A stretch of 64,000 nucleotides of DNA from Polluticoccus soli. Lineage in GTDB: Bacteria; Bacteroidota; Bacteroidia; Chitinophagales; Chitinophagaceae. The DNA is taken from assembly GCF_029269745.1 (NCBI RefSeq), contig NZ_JARJHT010000002.1, forward strand, positions 248,001-312,000, written 5' to 3'. The notes beneath the pieces were generated by a model. That model saw nothing but the letters and a program-made list of their open reading frames with translations, was not told the DNA's origin and searched no databases. The position numbers and the translations under genes are program-made. Shown here piece by piece: positions 52,246-61,175 of the stretch; the stretch's first letter is position 1; every line of letters starts with the position of its first letter.

Positions 52246-52962
52246 TTACATCACATTTGTCGGTATCTGGCCCAGGGCATAACGCCCTCTGTAAATATAA
52301 AGAAGCAGGTCCAGCTCCCAAACACTGATATCCAGCACGGAAAGTGGTATCTCGAAGGTCCCGTTTGCATGGTCGAAGCGGAAAAGGTATTCAGACTGCC
52401 GAACGCCCTTTCTTCCCGGATGTATCGCTCTGCGATAGGAGACTTGCGGTATTCTTTCATTTGAGACGAGGTTCCAATCAAAAAATCCATCCGATACGGT
52501 CCATATACCTGCGCTATTCAGTGCCAGCATTTCATCCTGCCCGTTTGCATGTAAAACAGGCGTTCTGCCGGCAATGGTGGGATCATCAATAAATACGGCT
52601 TCTGCTTTGAATCGCTCCTGCAGCGCTATCAAGATTTCTTTCTGGCTGGCACTCGCAATCTTTGGTACACGTTCGTGCGAGCCTCTGATCAAGACTCCGG
52701 CCAGTTCGGCCGACCGTTGCAACTGGTGAATGTCTGCAACATGCTCATAGGCCCATATCTGCCATTTTAAGCTAGCCCAACTCTCGTAGATCGTGGGAAC
52801 TATGACGCTGGCTGGTATCAACAGGAAATCCCACCACGAAAAATTCGTTACCAGTAACAGAATGCACAGGCCAATGCCAGAGAAGAACATGACCTGTCCC
52901 GGCCGGGCAATACGCTTGCCGGCTTTAATTGCTTCTTGTACACTAATTGATGGAGTGATCAT
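52246..52962 (-). CDS. Hypothetical protein with two membrane spans
   Basis: 238 residues. A cytoplasmic N terminus is followed by two closely spaced spans (about 22-40 and 45-60, QVMFFSGIGLCILLLVT and FLLIPASVIVPTIY), then a soluble C-terminal domain of about 175 residues (VPKIASASQKEILIALQERFKAEAVFIDDP). It ends in a segment rich in aromatic residues (VWELDLLLYIYRGRYALG). I do not recognise a family. The gap to the next gene upstream (53376) is short (24 bases), so it may be the last gene of the unit 54359-52246. Confidence 0.65.
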   Translation of the reverse strand: MITPSISVQEAIKAGKRIARPGQVMFFSGIGLCILLLVTNFSWWDFLLIPASVIVPTIYESWASLKWQIWAYEHVADIHQLQRSAELAGVLIRGSHERVPKIASASQKEILIALQERFKAEAVFIDDPTIAGRTPVLHANGQDEMLALNSAGIWTVSDGFFDWNLVSNERIPQVSYRRAIHPGRKGVRQSEYLFRFDHANGTFEIPLSVLDISVWELDLLLYIYRGRYALGQIPTNVM

Positions 52963-52986
52963 GCTGGTGTGTGAGTGACGGTGTTT

Positions 52987-53376
52987 TTACATCAACCTTT
53001 CCAGCACACCCTTGCGCTTTACAATGTTCTTGTAATCCCACTGCACGGTCTTCGACTGTTGAAGCCAGCGCTGCAGGGCGGCGGTATCTATTTCCGAAGC
53101 TGCGGTGTAACGCGCCTCGGCTGCCTTGAATTTGCCCTCTGGTGCCAGTCCCGGCTCGTCGAACGACTGGCCGCTCCAGAACAGCAGGCGGACACAGTTT
53201 TTGAGTTTATCGTAACCTACGATAGGGTTGCCCTCGAGAAACCACACCGGGTGGCGGTGCCATATCTTATTCTCAGCCTCGGGCAGGGCCTTGCTGATCT
53301 CTTTGAAAAGCTTGTTGCATATCGCCTGGTCTTCGGAGGCTAAGGCTTCGTGGTATGCCTGGATGTCTTTATTCAT
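52987..53376 (-). CDS. DUF1801/YdhG-like small protein
   Basis: 129 residues from the ATG at 53376; a GTG seven codons upstream is possible. It is soluble, with IWHRHPVWFLEGNPIVGYDKLKNCVRLLFWSG, a pattern that fits the DUF1801 (YdhG-like) family of SRPBCC-related beta-sheet proteins. The molecular function is not established; members often sit next to AHSA1-type genes, as here (53907-54359). It lies 23 bases downstream of the membrane gene on the same strand. No catalytic residue can be named. Confidence 0.7.
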   Translation of the reverse strand: MNKDIQAYHEALASEDQAICNKLFKEISKALPEAENKIWHRHPVWFLEGNPIVGYDKLKNCVRLLFWSGQSFDEPGLAPEGKFKAAEARYTAASEIDTAALQRWLQQSKTVQWDYKNIVKRKGVLERLM

Positions 53377-53399
53377 AGTTGGAGAGTTATACTTCACAG

Positions 53400-53807
53400 T
53401 TACCTGCTTCCCAGTTTACCTGCAAGATAAGCCATTGGCAGATAGGCCACTACAAGATCGAGCACGTTGAACCAGAGTGGTGAAGGCAGCTGCATCACAT
53501 TGACAATTCCTGCGAAAAAGAACAGAAGTCCAACAACCATGGCCATCAACATTTTGCTGGTCTTCGCGATGCGGGCTGTTATATACGCACCCACAAAAGT
53601 GCCCAGCGCGTGCGCCAGGAATGGAAAGATAAAATGCTTGGGTTCAAACAGGTGCATCGAAGCTTTCAACTCTTCGATCTTGGTAACGTCAACACCTTCC
53701 GGTGGCGGTATCACCTTGCCGCTGAGAATGATAAGCGACATATTCACCGCACCTCCAATCACAAGTCCTAGTATCACTCCAAGTACATTACGGATAAAGG
53801 CTGGCAT
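53400..53807 (-). CDS. Small four-span membrane protein
   Basis: 135 residues from the ATG at 53807. The frame is open 31 codons further upstream (to 53900), but that part reads as charged, non-membrane sequence without a signal, so the inner ATG is preferred. Four hydrophobic segments lie at about 6-26, 55-75, 82-102 and 108-128; the loop VIPPPEGVDVTKIEEL lies between the first two. No family is recognised. It stands between the AHSA1-like gene (99 bases upstream) and the DUF1801 gene. Confidence 0.7.
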   Translation of the reverse strand: MPAFIRNVLGVILGLVIGGAVNMSLIILSGKVIPPPEGVDVTKIEELKASMHLFEPKHFIFPFLAHALGTFVGAYITARIAKTSKMLMAMVVGLLFFFAGIVNVMQLPSPLWFNVLDLVVAYLPMAYLAGKLGSR

Positions 53808-53906
53808 AAGCTGACGATTTACCTCTAAAATAGTGATCGTAAGCAAAATCCCGCCGGGTTTTCCATGAAGGAGCCCGGCGGGACAGCGACGTTCTTTCAA
53901 CTTTAA

Positions 53907-54359
53907 TTATGCACCATCGGGTATCTCTGGTTGTACGAGCCTGATCAACTTATCCAGCGAATCCTGCCAGCCCAGGTAGCACATTTCTGCAGGTATCTGG
54001 GGCGGTATGCCTTCCTGGACGATCTTCAGTTCGGTGCCGGCTATGGTTTTTTTCAGCCACACGCTGGTGGTCATTTCGCCTGGCAGGTTGGGGTCGTCGA
54101 ATTTGTCGGTGTACTTCAGGAACTCGTTTGGTTTCAATTCCACATAGGTTCCGCCGAAGGAATGGCTGTTACCGGTAGAGAAATTCTGGAACGACATCCT
54201 GAACTTGCCGCCCACTTTGGGGTCCATTTCGTGTACGGTGCATACAAAGCCGTATGGAGGCAGCCACGAGGCAATTGCTGCGGCCTCGGTAAATGCCCTG
54301 TATAGTTTTTCGGGAGTTGTGGCGACCATCCTGTATAGTGATACGCTGTTGCTTGACAT
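53907..54359 (-). CDS. AHSA1/SRPBCC-family protein
   Basis: 150 residues from the ATG at 54359; the frame runs eight codons further but MSSNSVSLYRMVATTPEKLY matches the usual N terminus. It has the START/Bet v1-like fold marks TTPEKLYRAFTEAAAIASWLPP, DPKVGGKFRMSF, PNEFLKYTDKF and QEGIPPQIPAEMCYLGWQDSLDKL. Such small proteins bind hydrophobic ligands or act as Hsp90 co-activator relatives; in bacteria most have no known function. It heads a minus-strand run with the membrane, DUF1801 and 238-residue genes. Confidence 0.87.
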   Translation of the reverse strand: MSSNSVSLYRMVATTPEKLYRAFTEAAAIASWLPPYGFVCTVHEMDPKVGGKFRMSFQNFSTGNSHSFGGTYVELKPNEFLKYTDKFDDPNLPGEMTTSVWLKKTIAGTELKIVQEGIPPQIPAEMCYLGWQDSLDKLIRLVQPEIPDGA

Positions 54360-54526
54360 GGTTAAATGTTTTTGTTGATACAAAGGTGGGGTATACTCAC
54401 GAGACTGAACGAGGCAATATGCGACAATAAACGGGCTGATTGCGGCAAACCGAAAAAAGGGTGTTTTTCACGTATTGCAGGATCAGATTACGGCGTAGGT
54501 TACAGGTGTAAATGAATGTATAACCA

Positions 54527-54925
54527 ATGAAACACTTAGTAATATTAGTTGCCTTTGCTTTTTTAGCCATAGGTGGTAGAAAAGATAAGTGGACATATAC
54601 CGTCGTTGCACGGAATGCAAGCGCTGAAAATGCGCAGTTGCAGATCGACAATAAGTTATACACCGTTACGCAAACAGAACTTAGAAAAGAAGTGTATATA
54701 GACGAGTTCGATCTTGCCAGCCTCTCATTAGGCTATGAAGGCGCCGGCAAAGAGTCGCTGACACTTTCTGTATATAAAGGCGACGCGCTGATATCCACCA
54801 TAAGCGGCAACACCTATATGTACATCATCCTGGGCCGCGAATCGACAAAGAAAGGAGGTGGAGGAATGTATCACCACAATACAAGTCGTCTACAAGACGA
54901 TGCGGCCTTCTTTACTGCTTTATAA
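54527..54925 (+). CDS. Small exported protein (signal peptide without lipobox Cys)
   Basis: 132 residues with an N-terminal hydrophobic signal (MKHLVILVAFAFLAIGG). Where many neighbours have a lipobox Cys, this one has Gly (codon GGT, one base from TGT), so it may be a former lipoprotein or a plain secreted protein. The body has beta-strand character (YTVVARNASAENAQLQIDN, LTLSVYKGDALIS). A Gly-rich stretch (KKGGGGMYHHN) near the end is unusual. Its last 14 bases overlap the 3' end of the SGNH gene on the other strand. Function unknown. Confidence 0.55.
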   Translation: MKHLVILVAFAFLAIGGRKDKWTYTVVARNASAENAQLQIDNKLYTVTQTELRKEVYIDEFDLASLSLGYEGAGKESLTLSVYKGDALISTISGNTYMYIILGRESTKKGGGGMYHHNTSRLQDDAAFFTAL

Positions 54926-56195
54926 ATTTGTCATAATGAAGCACACCCCCTTCGTTATACAGCGCGATATAATACACACCGTTGCTAAAAGCTGACAGGT
55001 CTACTTTATTTGTGCCGCCGTTAGCATGTGCCTCGTATAGCGTCTGACCAATAGCGTTGGTGATGCGAATGTTGAACCGTGCTGGCTGTTGGTTAGACAG
55101 TATGGTTATATACTCGCTGGCGGGATTGGGAGTTATGGTAAACGGTGCTTGTTCTACTTCACGGATACCATCAGGGATCAGGTTCACTTGTTTCGTTGTT
55201 GCCCTGCTGCAACCGTTGGCATCGTACGCGGTGAGTGTGACCGTGTAAATGTTATTGGCGGGGAAAACGTGCACAGGGTCTTTGGTCGTTGACGCAGTTC
55301 CATCGCCGAAATCCCAGCTATATGTTTGTGCTTTCAGTGATGACTTGTTGGTGAATGTAACCTGCAGACCCATATTGCTATGGTCGTATGCAGCTGCGAG
55401 ATCGTAGACACCCAGCCCCCAGTAGGCGAAGCTGTCGTACACCACCTTCTTCGCCGCAGCTCTTATATTGGCTGCATCCGTAGCTGGTATGGTACTATTG
55501 AACGTAACCGCTGTAGGATCTTTTTTAAACAAAGCTGTATAAAAGGCGCAGGCAACCGCATAGCTGCCTTCCACCGTTGGGTGGCTGCCGTCTGACTGGT
55601 AAAGTTCTATACTAGGATGATTGGCTCTGATATACCGGCGTACCGCTCCCGCCGGCGACACCACCGCATCGAACGAGTCTGCTAATTCCATGTAGCGGGC
55701 CCGTATTACGCTGTCCATGCCCTCGTAAGTGCAAAAATATTGAGGGCTGGGGCAGTTGTTTGGGTCGCCGTCTTTATAGCCCCAGGTCATGTAAAACATG
55801 GCGCTCGTGCACTTGGCGCTGTCGCGGATAAGTTTGGTGAACTGCCCCGCGTATATATAGGTCGGGTGAGAAGGGCCAAGCTGCCCGAAGGCCGGCATCT
55901 GGCTCTGTTCCTGCAATACCACATAGTCCCAGCTGGCAGTTTTTACTTTCTGCACGCAAGGGTCCTGTGGGGGAGCCCAGTGGTCCTGCAGCTTCCATCC
56001 GCCGGGTGTATGGCTTTCATAGATCAGCGTATCGCCCATCGATGCAGCTATATCAGCTACCATCTTTGGCATGTCGTTATAGTAGGTATAGCTGTTACCA
56101 ATAAAAAACACACGAAGTTTCTGCCCGGCTTGAGACTGTGCAGCACTCAGGCAGGCAATAGCCAAAAACAAAAGGGCGGGGTATACTTTATTCAC
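54912..56195 (-). CDS. SGNH-fold hydrolase with PKD domain and T9SS type A sorting domain
   Basis: 427 residues, signal peptide MNKVYPALLFLAIACLSAAQ. The SGNH marks are GNSYTYYND with Ser35 as nucleophile, and SDGSHPT with Asp202 and His205 completing the triad; NSYTY and the WDYVVLQEQSQMP block give the oxyanion residues. Then a PKD-like domain (about 265-335, TYSWDFGDGTAS) and a T9SS type A domain from about 350 (FTITPNPASEYITIL). It should be exported to the surface and cleave an ester, possibly on polysaccharide acetyl groups; the substrate is not decidable. It converges on the small gene at 54527 with a 14-base overlap. Confidence 0.9.
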   Translation of the reverse strand: MNKVYPALLFLAIACLSAAQSQAGQKLRVFFIGNSYTYYNDMPKMVADIAASMGDTLIYESHTPGGWKLQDHWAPPQDPCVQKVKTASWDYVVLQEQSQMPAFGQLGPSHPTYIYAGQFTKLIRDSAKCTSAMFYMTWGYKDGDPNNCPSPQYFCTYEGMDSVIRARYMELADSFDAVVSPAGAVRRYIRANHPSIELYQSDGSHPTVEGSYAVACAFYTALFKKDPTAVTFNSTIPATDAANIRAAAKKVVYDSFAYWGLGVYDLAAAYDHSNMGLQVTFTNKSSLKAQTYSWDFGDGTASTTKDPVHVFPANNIYTVTLTAYDANGCSRATTKQVNLIPDGIREVEQAPFTITPNPASEYITILSNQQPARFNIRITNAIGQTLYEAHANGGTNKVDLSAFSNGVYYIALYNEGGVLHYDKFIKQ

Positions 56196-56252
56196 TATTC
56201 ACGTTTTACCACCTAGAAGACCTGATAAACCGCCGTTCAGTTGGGTAGGCCT

Positions 56253-56657
56253 CTAGTTCACGTTGATATAAATATCTTTCTCAGTGCCGTTTTCAGGCAG
56301 GATTACAGCCATGCTACCTGTGTACACCTTATTTGCAGCAGAGTCAAAAGCCGTGCGATAGACAAAATAGTCGCCGCATTTCAGGTCTTCGAGGTGTATA
56401 TGGTCTTCGCCGGCTTCACTTACAACGTAACTATCGAAATTGGAAGGGTTGGTACCCGGCGAGGTTGCCGTGTTGTATTTTACAAAAGCGGTATCCGGGT
56501 GGCCAGCATAGTTGAGCAGTGTGTCGCCATTGTGCACGGCAAATACGACGATGCTCATATCGCCGCCTTTACCGGCTACACAATCGTCTTTTTTATCACA
56601 GCTGCTTGAAAAGATCAAAGCAGTTATTGCAACCAGTGGTAGTAAGGAAAGTTTCAT
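56253..56657 (-). CDS. Small lipoprotein, copy A of a duplicated pair
   Basis: 134 residues. Lipoprotein signal MKLSLLPLVAITALIFSSSC with lipobox SSSC. The body carries VVFAVHNGDTLLNYAGHPDTAFVKY, SNFDSYV, AGEDHIHLEDLKCGDYFVYRTAFDS and a C-terminal beta strand DIYINVN. It is a clear paralog of 59281-59679: the same signal, the same motifs and nearly identical DNA over the HIHLEDL segment. A beta-sandwich binding protein is likely; function unknown. The two copies are in direct orientation and bracket the ELWxxDGT protein and a methyltransferase. Confidence 0.75.
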   Translation of the reverse strand: MKLSLLPLVAITALIFSSSCDKKDDCVAGKGGDMSIVVFAVHNGDTLLNYAGHPDTAFVKYNTATSPGTNPSNFDSYVVSEAGEDHIHLEDLKCGDYFVYRTAFDSAANKVYTGSMAVILPENGTEKDIYINVN

Positions 56658-56790
56658 GAATTATGTTTTTAGGGTGAATGTCCTACTAAGTTAGAACAAA
56701 AAGGATTGAAAACCGGACCGGATAAAATTGAAAAAGCGCAGGTGCCCCTTCGGAACACCTGCGCCAGAAAGTTGATGTTATTATTCCTCG

Positions 56791-58431
56791 CTATTGTACT
56801 ACTACCTGCTTTACATCTACAGCATCGCCTGCCTGCATTTTCAGGAAATACGTGCCAGGCGCCCCGCTGGGGAGGTTGATGGTAGTTTGCTTTTGGGTTA
56901 TTTCCTGGTTCAGTACCAGTTTGCCTGTGACATCGTGTATAGCAACAGAACAACCTTTCGCAATGCCGTTTTCGATGTTTAACGTAAAGCTGCCGTGGTT
57001 GGGGTTAGGCAATACTGAATAAGACAAATCATTGCCGATGCTGCCTATATGGTTCGGCACCGCTGTTGTATCCTTCAACGACCAAAGCTCAGATCCTGTG
57101 GTTGTATAATTTGCAAGAAAATAGATAGCGGAATCATACTCCACAAATGGCGCTGTAGTGCCAAGCGGGTCAACTATCGGCGCGATGGGCGGCGCTATCA
57201 ACGCTGTTCCCGAGATAGTGCCGTCGCTTTTGAAAAGCTGGCGGTCGCCCGCGACTTGTGCTGCATTAAAGAAAAGTTTATCCCTATACTCAATGAAATG
57301 GATCGGGAAGCTGCCCCCCGAACCAGCTATGATGTCTTTGACCAGCACTGTGCCGGTACTTGTACCGTCAGTTTCCCACAGCTCTGCGCCATTGGTGACA
57401 TCGGTTGCCTGGAAGTACAGCTTGTTTTTGTACACAAACCGTTGGTCGATGTTGGCGCTGGCAAATCCGGGATTGATGTCTTTCACCATCACAGTGCCCA
57501 TCGTCGTGCCATCGGTTACCCATAGCTCATTCCCTGCGGTTTGATCCGATGCACTGAAATAAACCTTGCCGTTGTAGTTTATTAATCTGAACGGCCCCGA
57601 GTTGGCTGCACCCGGGTTAATATCTTTGATCATGGTAGTACCCGGGGCAGTACCATCTGTCACCCATAGTTCTGTGCCATAGGTGGCGTCCGTTGCACGG
57701 AAGTAAGCAATGTTATTGAAAGCGAACATGCCTGCCGGCGACGACGATGTGGCTCCCGGAACGATATCAGTAACCATTTGTGTGCCTACGCTCGTGCCGT
57801 CCGTTATCCAGAGCTCATTTCCGTTGGCGTTATTAGCGGCGCTGAACAATACCTTACCATTTGAGAGCGCGCAAAAATTGAATGGACTTGATGTACCGGC
57901 GCCGGTGTTTATGTCTTTCAGCAGCTGTGTGCCCGGTGCTGTGCCATCTGTTATCCATAGCTCTATGCCATTAACATTGTCAGTTGCATTAAATAGCAGG
58001 TTGTTGCCCAATACTATCATGGGTGTGGCATAAGAGTGGCCTGCGCCGGGGTTTATATTCTTTACCATTTGCGTGCCCGCACTGGTGCCGTCGCTCACCC
58101 ACAGTTCGTTGCCATTGGTGCCATCGTTGGCAGTGAAATAAAGTTTGTTGTTAAGAACTTTAAAGGTTTGCAAGGCAGATCCCGTGGCGCCGGGATTAAT
58201 GTCTTTTACCATTTGTGTACCGGCCATGGTGCCATCTGTCATCCACAACTCTTCGCCGCTGGCAGTTGTTGTGGCACGGAAAAATAGTTTGCCATTGCAA
58301 ACCGTGAGATAAAGGGGAGCGGAACCGCCCGTGCCGGTTTCAATATCAAAATTTTCGAAAACATAAGGGGCCTGTGCATTGCTTTGCGACAGAGCTGCTG
58401 CAGCAAGAATGCTAAGGAGTATTTTTTTCAT
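56791..58431 (-). CDS. ELWxxDGT-repeat surface protein with T9SS sorting domain
   Basis: 546 residues with a signal peptide (MKKILLSILAAAALSQSNA). The body is made of ELWxxDGTxxGTxxVKDINPG repeats of about 48 residues: seven full copies (ELWMTDGTMAGT, ELWVSDGTSAGT, ELWITDGTAPGT and so on), one degenerate (QLFKSDGTISGT) and one partial (ELWSLKDTT), expected to form a beta-propeller. From about 470 (YSVLPNPNHGSFTL) there is a T9SS type A domain. Such repeat proteins are common T9SS cargo in Bacteroidota and are thought to be surface binding proteins. It is monocistronic on the minus strand. Confidence 0.9.
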   Translation of the reverse strand: MKKILLSILAAAALSQSNAQAPYVFENFDIETGTGGSAPLYLTVCNGKLFFRATTTASGEELWMTDGTMAGTQMVKDINPGATGSALQTFKVLNNKLYFTANDGTNGNELWVSDGTSAGTQMVKNINPGAGHSYATPMIVLGNNLLFNATDNVNGIELWITDGTAPGTQLLKDINTGAGTSSPFNFCALSNGKVLFSAANNANGNELWITDGTSVGTQMVTDIVPGATSSSPAGMFAFNNIAYFRATDATYGTELWVTDGTAPGTTMIKDINPGAANSGPFRLINYNGKVYFSASDQTAGNELWVTDGTTMGTVMVKDINPGFASANIDQRFVYKNKLYFQATDVTNGAELWETDGTSTGTVLVKDIIAGSGGSFPIHFIEYRDKLFFNAAQVAGDRQLFKSDGTISGTALIAPPIAPIVDPLGTTAPFVEYDSAIYFLANYTTTGSELWSLKDTTAVPNHIGSIGNDLSYSVLPNPNHGSFTLNIENGIAKGCSVAIHDVTGKLVLNQEITQKQTTINLPSGAPGTYFLKMQAGDAVDVKQVVVQ

Positions 58432-58634
58432 AATTGTGTGTGATTTACCTGGTCGTTATATTATGAATCGCAAAATGCAACTAAAATTCGATAATTGCTA
58501 ATATGTTATGCTGTGTATCTAAATTCTCCCGGCTATTATTTCCGTGGGTTGATGTGGTCATCAGCCAGGCTGTTTTATACTTTGCAGGTAAATACAAATA
58601 GTATTTGTGTCTGTGAATCCGGTAATTTTCCACC

Positions 58635-59255
58635 ATGCAAGACGAATCCAACAAACCTGAATTCTGGGAAGCGGCTTTCAACGATAAGCGCGAGATGTGG
58701 GGCTTTGAGCCTGCAAAGTCTGCCGTGCTCACGAGGGATCTCTTTGTTGAGCATGGTGTGAAGGACATGCTGGTGCCGGGAATTGGTTATGGCAGGAATG
58801 CACAGATATTCGTAGACGCCGGTATTTCTGTTACTGGCATAGAAATATCAGAGACCGCGATCGCTATGGCCCGAAAGCACTATGGCGATGATATGACTAT
58901 CTATCACGGGTCAGTTACCGACATGCCTTTTGATGACCACAGGTACGATGGCATCTTTTGCTATGCTTTAATTCATCTGCTGGATGAAGACGAACGGAAA
59001 AAGCTGGTAAAAGATTGCTACGCCCAGCTGGCCAACGGTGGCTACATGGTTTTTGTGGCCATCACCAAAGAGGCACCCACCTACGGACAAGGCAAATTCA
59101 TCAGCAAAGACCGCTACGAGATCTTCGAGGGTGTAAGAATGTTCTTCTACGACCGCGAATCTGTAGCAGCTGAATTTGCTGAAGCAGGTTTGTTTGCGGT
59201 GGACGAGGTGGTTGAGAACTTCCCGTTTTTTCTGATCAAGTGTAGGAAAGGATAA
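58635..59255 (+). CDS. Class I SAM-dependent methyltransferase
   Basis: 206 residues. Motif I is MLVPGIGYGRNAQIF (a variant with PGxGxGRN), followed by VTGIEISETAIAM, the acidic post-I residue Glu in GIEIS, YHGSVTDMPF and DGIFCYALIHLL. The order and length match small methyltransferases of the TehB/thiopurine or UbiE-like type. The substrate cannot be named. It starts 204 bases after the start of the divergent ELWxxDGT gene. It lies between the two duplicated lipoprotein genes, so it may be a passenger of that duplication. Confidence 0.87.
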   Translation: MQDESNKPEFWEAAFNDKREMWGFEPAKSAVLTRDLFVEHGVKDMLVPGIGYGRNAQIFVDAGISVTGIEISETAIAMARKHYGDDMTIYHGSVTDMPFDDHRYDGIFCYALIHLLDEDERKKLVKDCYAQLANGGYMVFVAITKEAPTYGQGKFISKDRYEIFEGVRMFFYDRESVAAEFAEAGLFAVDEVVENFPFFLIKCRKG

Positions 59256-59280
59256 CTCAGCGGAATCGTCCCGCCAACCG

Positions 59281-59679
59281 TCAATTCACATCGATATATA
59301 TAACCGCATCCGGGGCTTTTTCAGGCACGTTCACATAGGTACTACCTGTATACGTCTTGTTAGCAACCGAATCGAAGGCCGTACGATAGATGAAGTAATT
59401 ACCGCATTCCAGGTCTTCGAGGTGTATATGGTCTTCGCCGGCGCTGCCTACAAAGTAAGTATCGAAATTGGACGGGCTCGTGCCTGGCGACGAGATCGCG
59501 TTGAATTTTACAAAAGCGGTATCCGGGTGCGCAGCGTAATTGCGCAGCGTGTCTCCGTTGTGCACCGCAAAGGTCACGATAGACACATCACCGTCTGTGC
59601 CGCCGTTACAGTTGTCTTTATCGCAGCCACCCAAAGCCAGGGAAGCTATTGCAAGCAATGGTAACAGGGAAAGTTTCAT
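59281..59679 (-). CDS. Small lipoprotein, copy B of a duplicated pair
   Basis: 132 residues with a lipoprotein signal ending LGGC. It shares with copy A (56253-56657) MKLSLLPL, TFAVHNGDTLRNYAAHPDTAF, SNFDTYFV, AGEDHIHLEDLECGNYF and YRTAFDSVANKTYTGS. DNA of the HIHLEDL region matches copy A almost exactly, so the duplication is recent or under purifying selection. It converges on the methyltransferase with a 25-base gap. The upstream region has CTAACTTAG at a place similar to copy A, a likely -7 element. Confidence 0.75.
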   Translation of the reverse strand: MKLSLLPLLAIASLALGGCDKDNCNGGTDGDVSIVTFAVHNGDTLRNYAAHPDTAFVKFNAISSPGTSPSNFDTYFVGSAGEDHIHLEDLECGNYFIYRTAFDSVANKTYTGSTYVNVPEKAPDAVIYIDVN

Positions 59680-59889
59680 GAGATGGATTTTGATGGTTAA
59701 AAACTACGCTAAGTTAGGGCGAAAAACTATTATATGAGCTCTGCTGTATCACGGTCGGGAATGCCGGTCAGAGGTACCCTCACACAGTTGGCGCGAGTAT
59801 GCAGCCCGGCAATTGCCGATACGGCCTTGGCTCTGTGGCATTCTCGCGCCAACGGGCATTATAAGCCGAGCAGGAAAAACTATCTTTAA

Positions 59890-60345
59890 TTGGTGGTAGG
59901 AAAATTCTCTTTATTCTTGGTTCTCTTTGTATTTGCTTGGAGTGCTTCATACTCACAAAGAGCTGAATACAGTGACAAATGCGAGTTGGTCCACAATCTG
60001 CTGGACTCTGCAGATCAAACTTTCTTTGACTTTTCCGATGGCGCCAAAGATTCATCAATAACGATTCTCGACGTTAACGGCGTTCTAAAGGAATGTTCTA
60101 TGAATACGGTTGGAAACTTGAAACTGATTATCATCAATTCCGGAGAAGAAGTTGAAAGGATAAGAAAACAAGGGATTTTCAGTGCGGCTCGCAGACAAAA
60201 TTCCTATGTTTTTACTAAAGAGAGGTTAGGCGAATTAACAGGGTTTAGAGTTTTTCATCCTGTGTCCAATGGGAGCTTTTACTGGGGATTTAGCGAAAGG
60301 GATAGGCGCTATATCTTCCAAAAGAAAAGTTGTGGCTGGTTCTAG
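59890..60345 (+). CDS. Predicted exported protein, unknown
   Basis: 151 residues. The start is uncertain: TTG at 59890 or GTG at 59893; no ATG is near. The N terminus is a signal peptide (FSLFLVLFVFAWSASYSQ). The mature part (KCELVHNLLDSADQTFFDFSD, ILDVNGVLKECSMN, VSNGSFYWGFSERDRRY) ends KKSCGWF, and its cysteines could pair. I recognise no family. It opens an AT-richer stretch. Its end lies 50 bases before the stop of the minus-strand gene 60396. Confidence 0.6.
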   Translation: MVVGKFSLFLVLFVFAWSASYSQRAEYSDKCELVHNLLDSADQTFFDFSDGAKDSSITILDVNGVLKECSMNTVGNLKLIIINSGEEVERIRKQGIFSAARRQNSYVFTKERLGELTGFRVFHPVSNGSFYWGFSERDRRYIFQKKSCGWF

Positions 60346-60395
60346 ACTATTTGTAGACACAAATGGCCCTGTGGAAGACTTGCGCTAACTATGAA

Positions 60396-61112
60396 TTACT
60401 TGAAGTAGTAGTACCAGTTACCCTCAAAATTGGTATCAAAGTTTTCCTTGCTGTCTATAAAAACATTAAAAGTGTCCGGCTTAAGATATCCAAACTCGTT
60501 GTATGGTTGCAAAAGCTGGAAGTACTTTTTACTCCAGTCCTTCTGTTCAAGGCTATCCTTATATTTTTTAACCTGGTCGTCAGTGAAGACAAAGAAAAAT
60601 GCACTTGAAAAGCTTGAAACAATCGTCCAAATATTCGGGTTGTTTAATTGTTGTTGAAGTTCGGTTACCTCTTTTTGTTTCACTTTGCTAAACGCTTCTT
60701 GTATAGCTATTGGCTCAAAAGCGCTGAAGTAGATGAAGATATCTTCAGTGTTGTAAGGGAATGTTTCTTTTCTTGACCAGAGTTTGAACAGGCTTTGCTT
60801 TGTAAATCTCTTATGCTTGCGCTGGGTTTCGACAAATTTTTTCGCAATCATTTTTTGTTTTTCGGGGTCGAAATTGAAATTGAATTGGTTCCCGTTTACA
60901 TTAAAGCGGTTTGCTTCTTCTTCAAATTCAAAAATGATCTCTAAACGAGGCCGTTTGTTATGATCCATTGTATCATAGTAAATATTTATTGGGTTGACTT
61001 GATACATGTTTTTGATCCATTTTGCTAAGTCTACAAACTCTGTCCTCATGGTTTGTTTGCCAAGCATAATCTGTTTGGTTTCCAGATAGTCTTTGTCAGT
61101 TGGAAAAACCAT
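60396..61112 (-). CDS. Hypothetical AT-rich gene, soluble protein
   Basis: 238 residues, no signal or membrane span. It is rich in Lys, Asn, Phe and Glu (EFEEEANRFNVNGNQFNFNFD, FSKVKQKEVTELQQQL) and ends with aromatic residues (GNWYYYFK). Two 60-base lines of the gene counted by hand gave about one-third G+C, well below gltA at the end of the window. I recognise no family. A weak -7-like TACATTTA lies at 61133-61140 on the minus strand. It is probably a horizontally acquired or fast-evolving gene. Confidence 0.6.
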   Translation of the reverse strand: MVFPTDKDYLETKQIMLGKQTMRTEFVDLAKWIKNMYQVNPINIYYDTMDHNKRPRLEIIFEFEEEANRFNVNGNQFNFNFDPEKQKMIAKKFVETQRKHKRFTKQSLFKLWSRKETFPYNTEDIFIYFSAFEPIAIQEAFSKVKQKEVTELQQQLNNPNIWTIVSSFSSAFFFVFTDDQVKKYKDSLEQKDWSKKYFQLLQPYNEFGYLKPDTFNVFIDSKENFDTNFEGNWYYYFK

Positions 61113-61175
61113 GTTTTTATAAGGGGCTTAAATAAATGTACGGGATTTGCTAATCACAACACAACTAAATGGAAG

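Noticed and set aside
4155-58431. T9SS secretion machinery near the cargo genes
   Set aside because: Only proteins with C-terminal sorting domains occur; no PorK/L/M/N, SprA or PorU-like gene is in the window.
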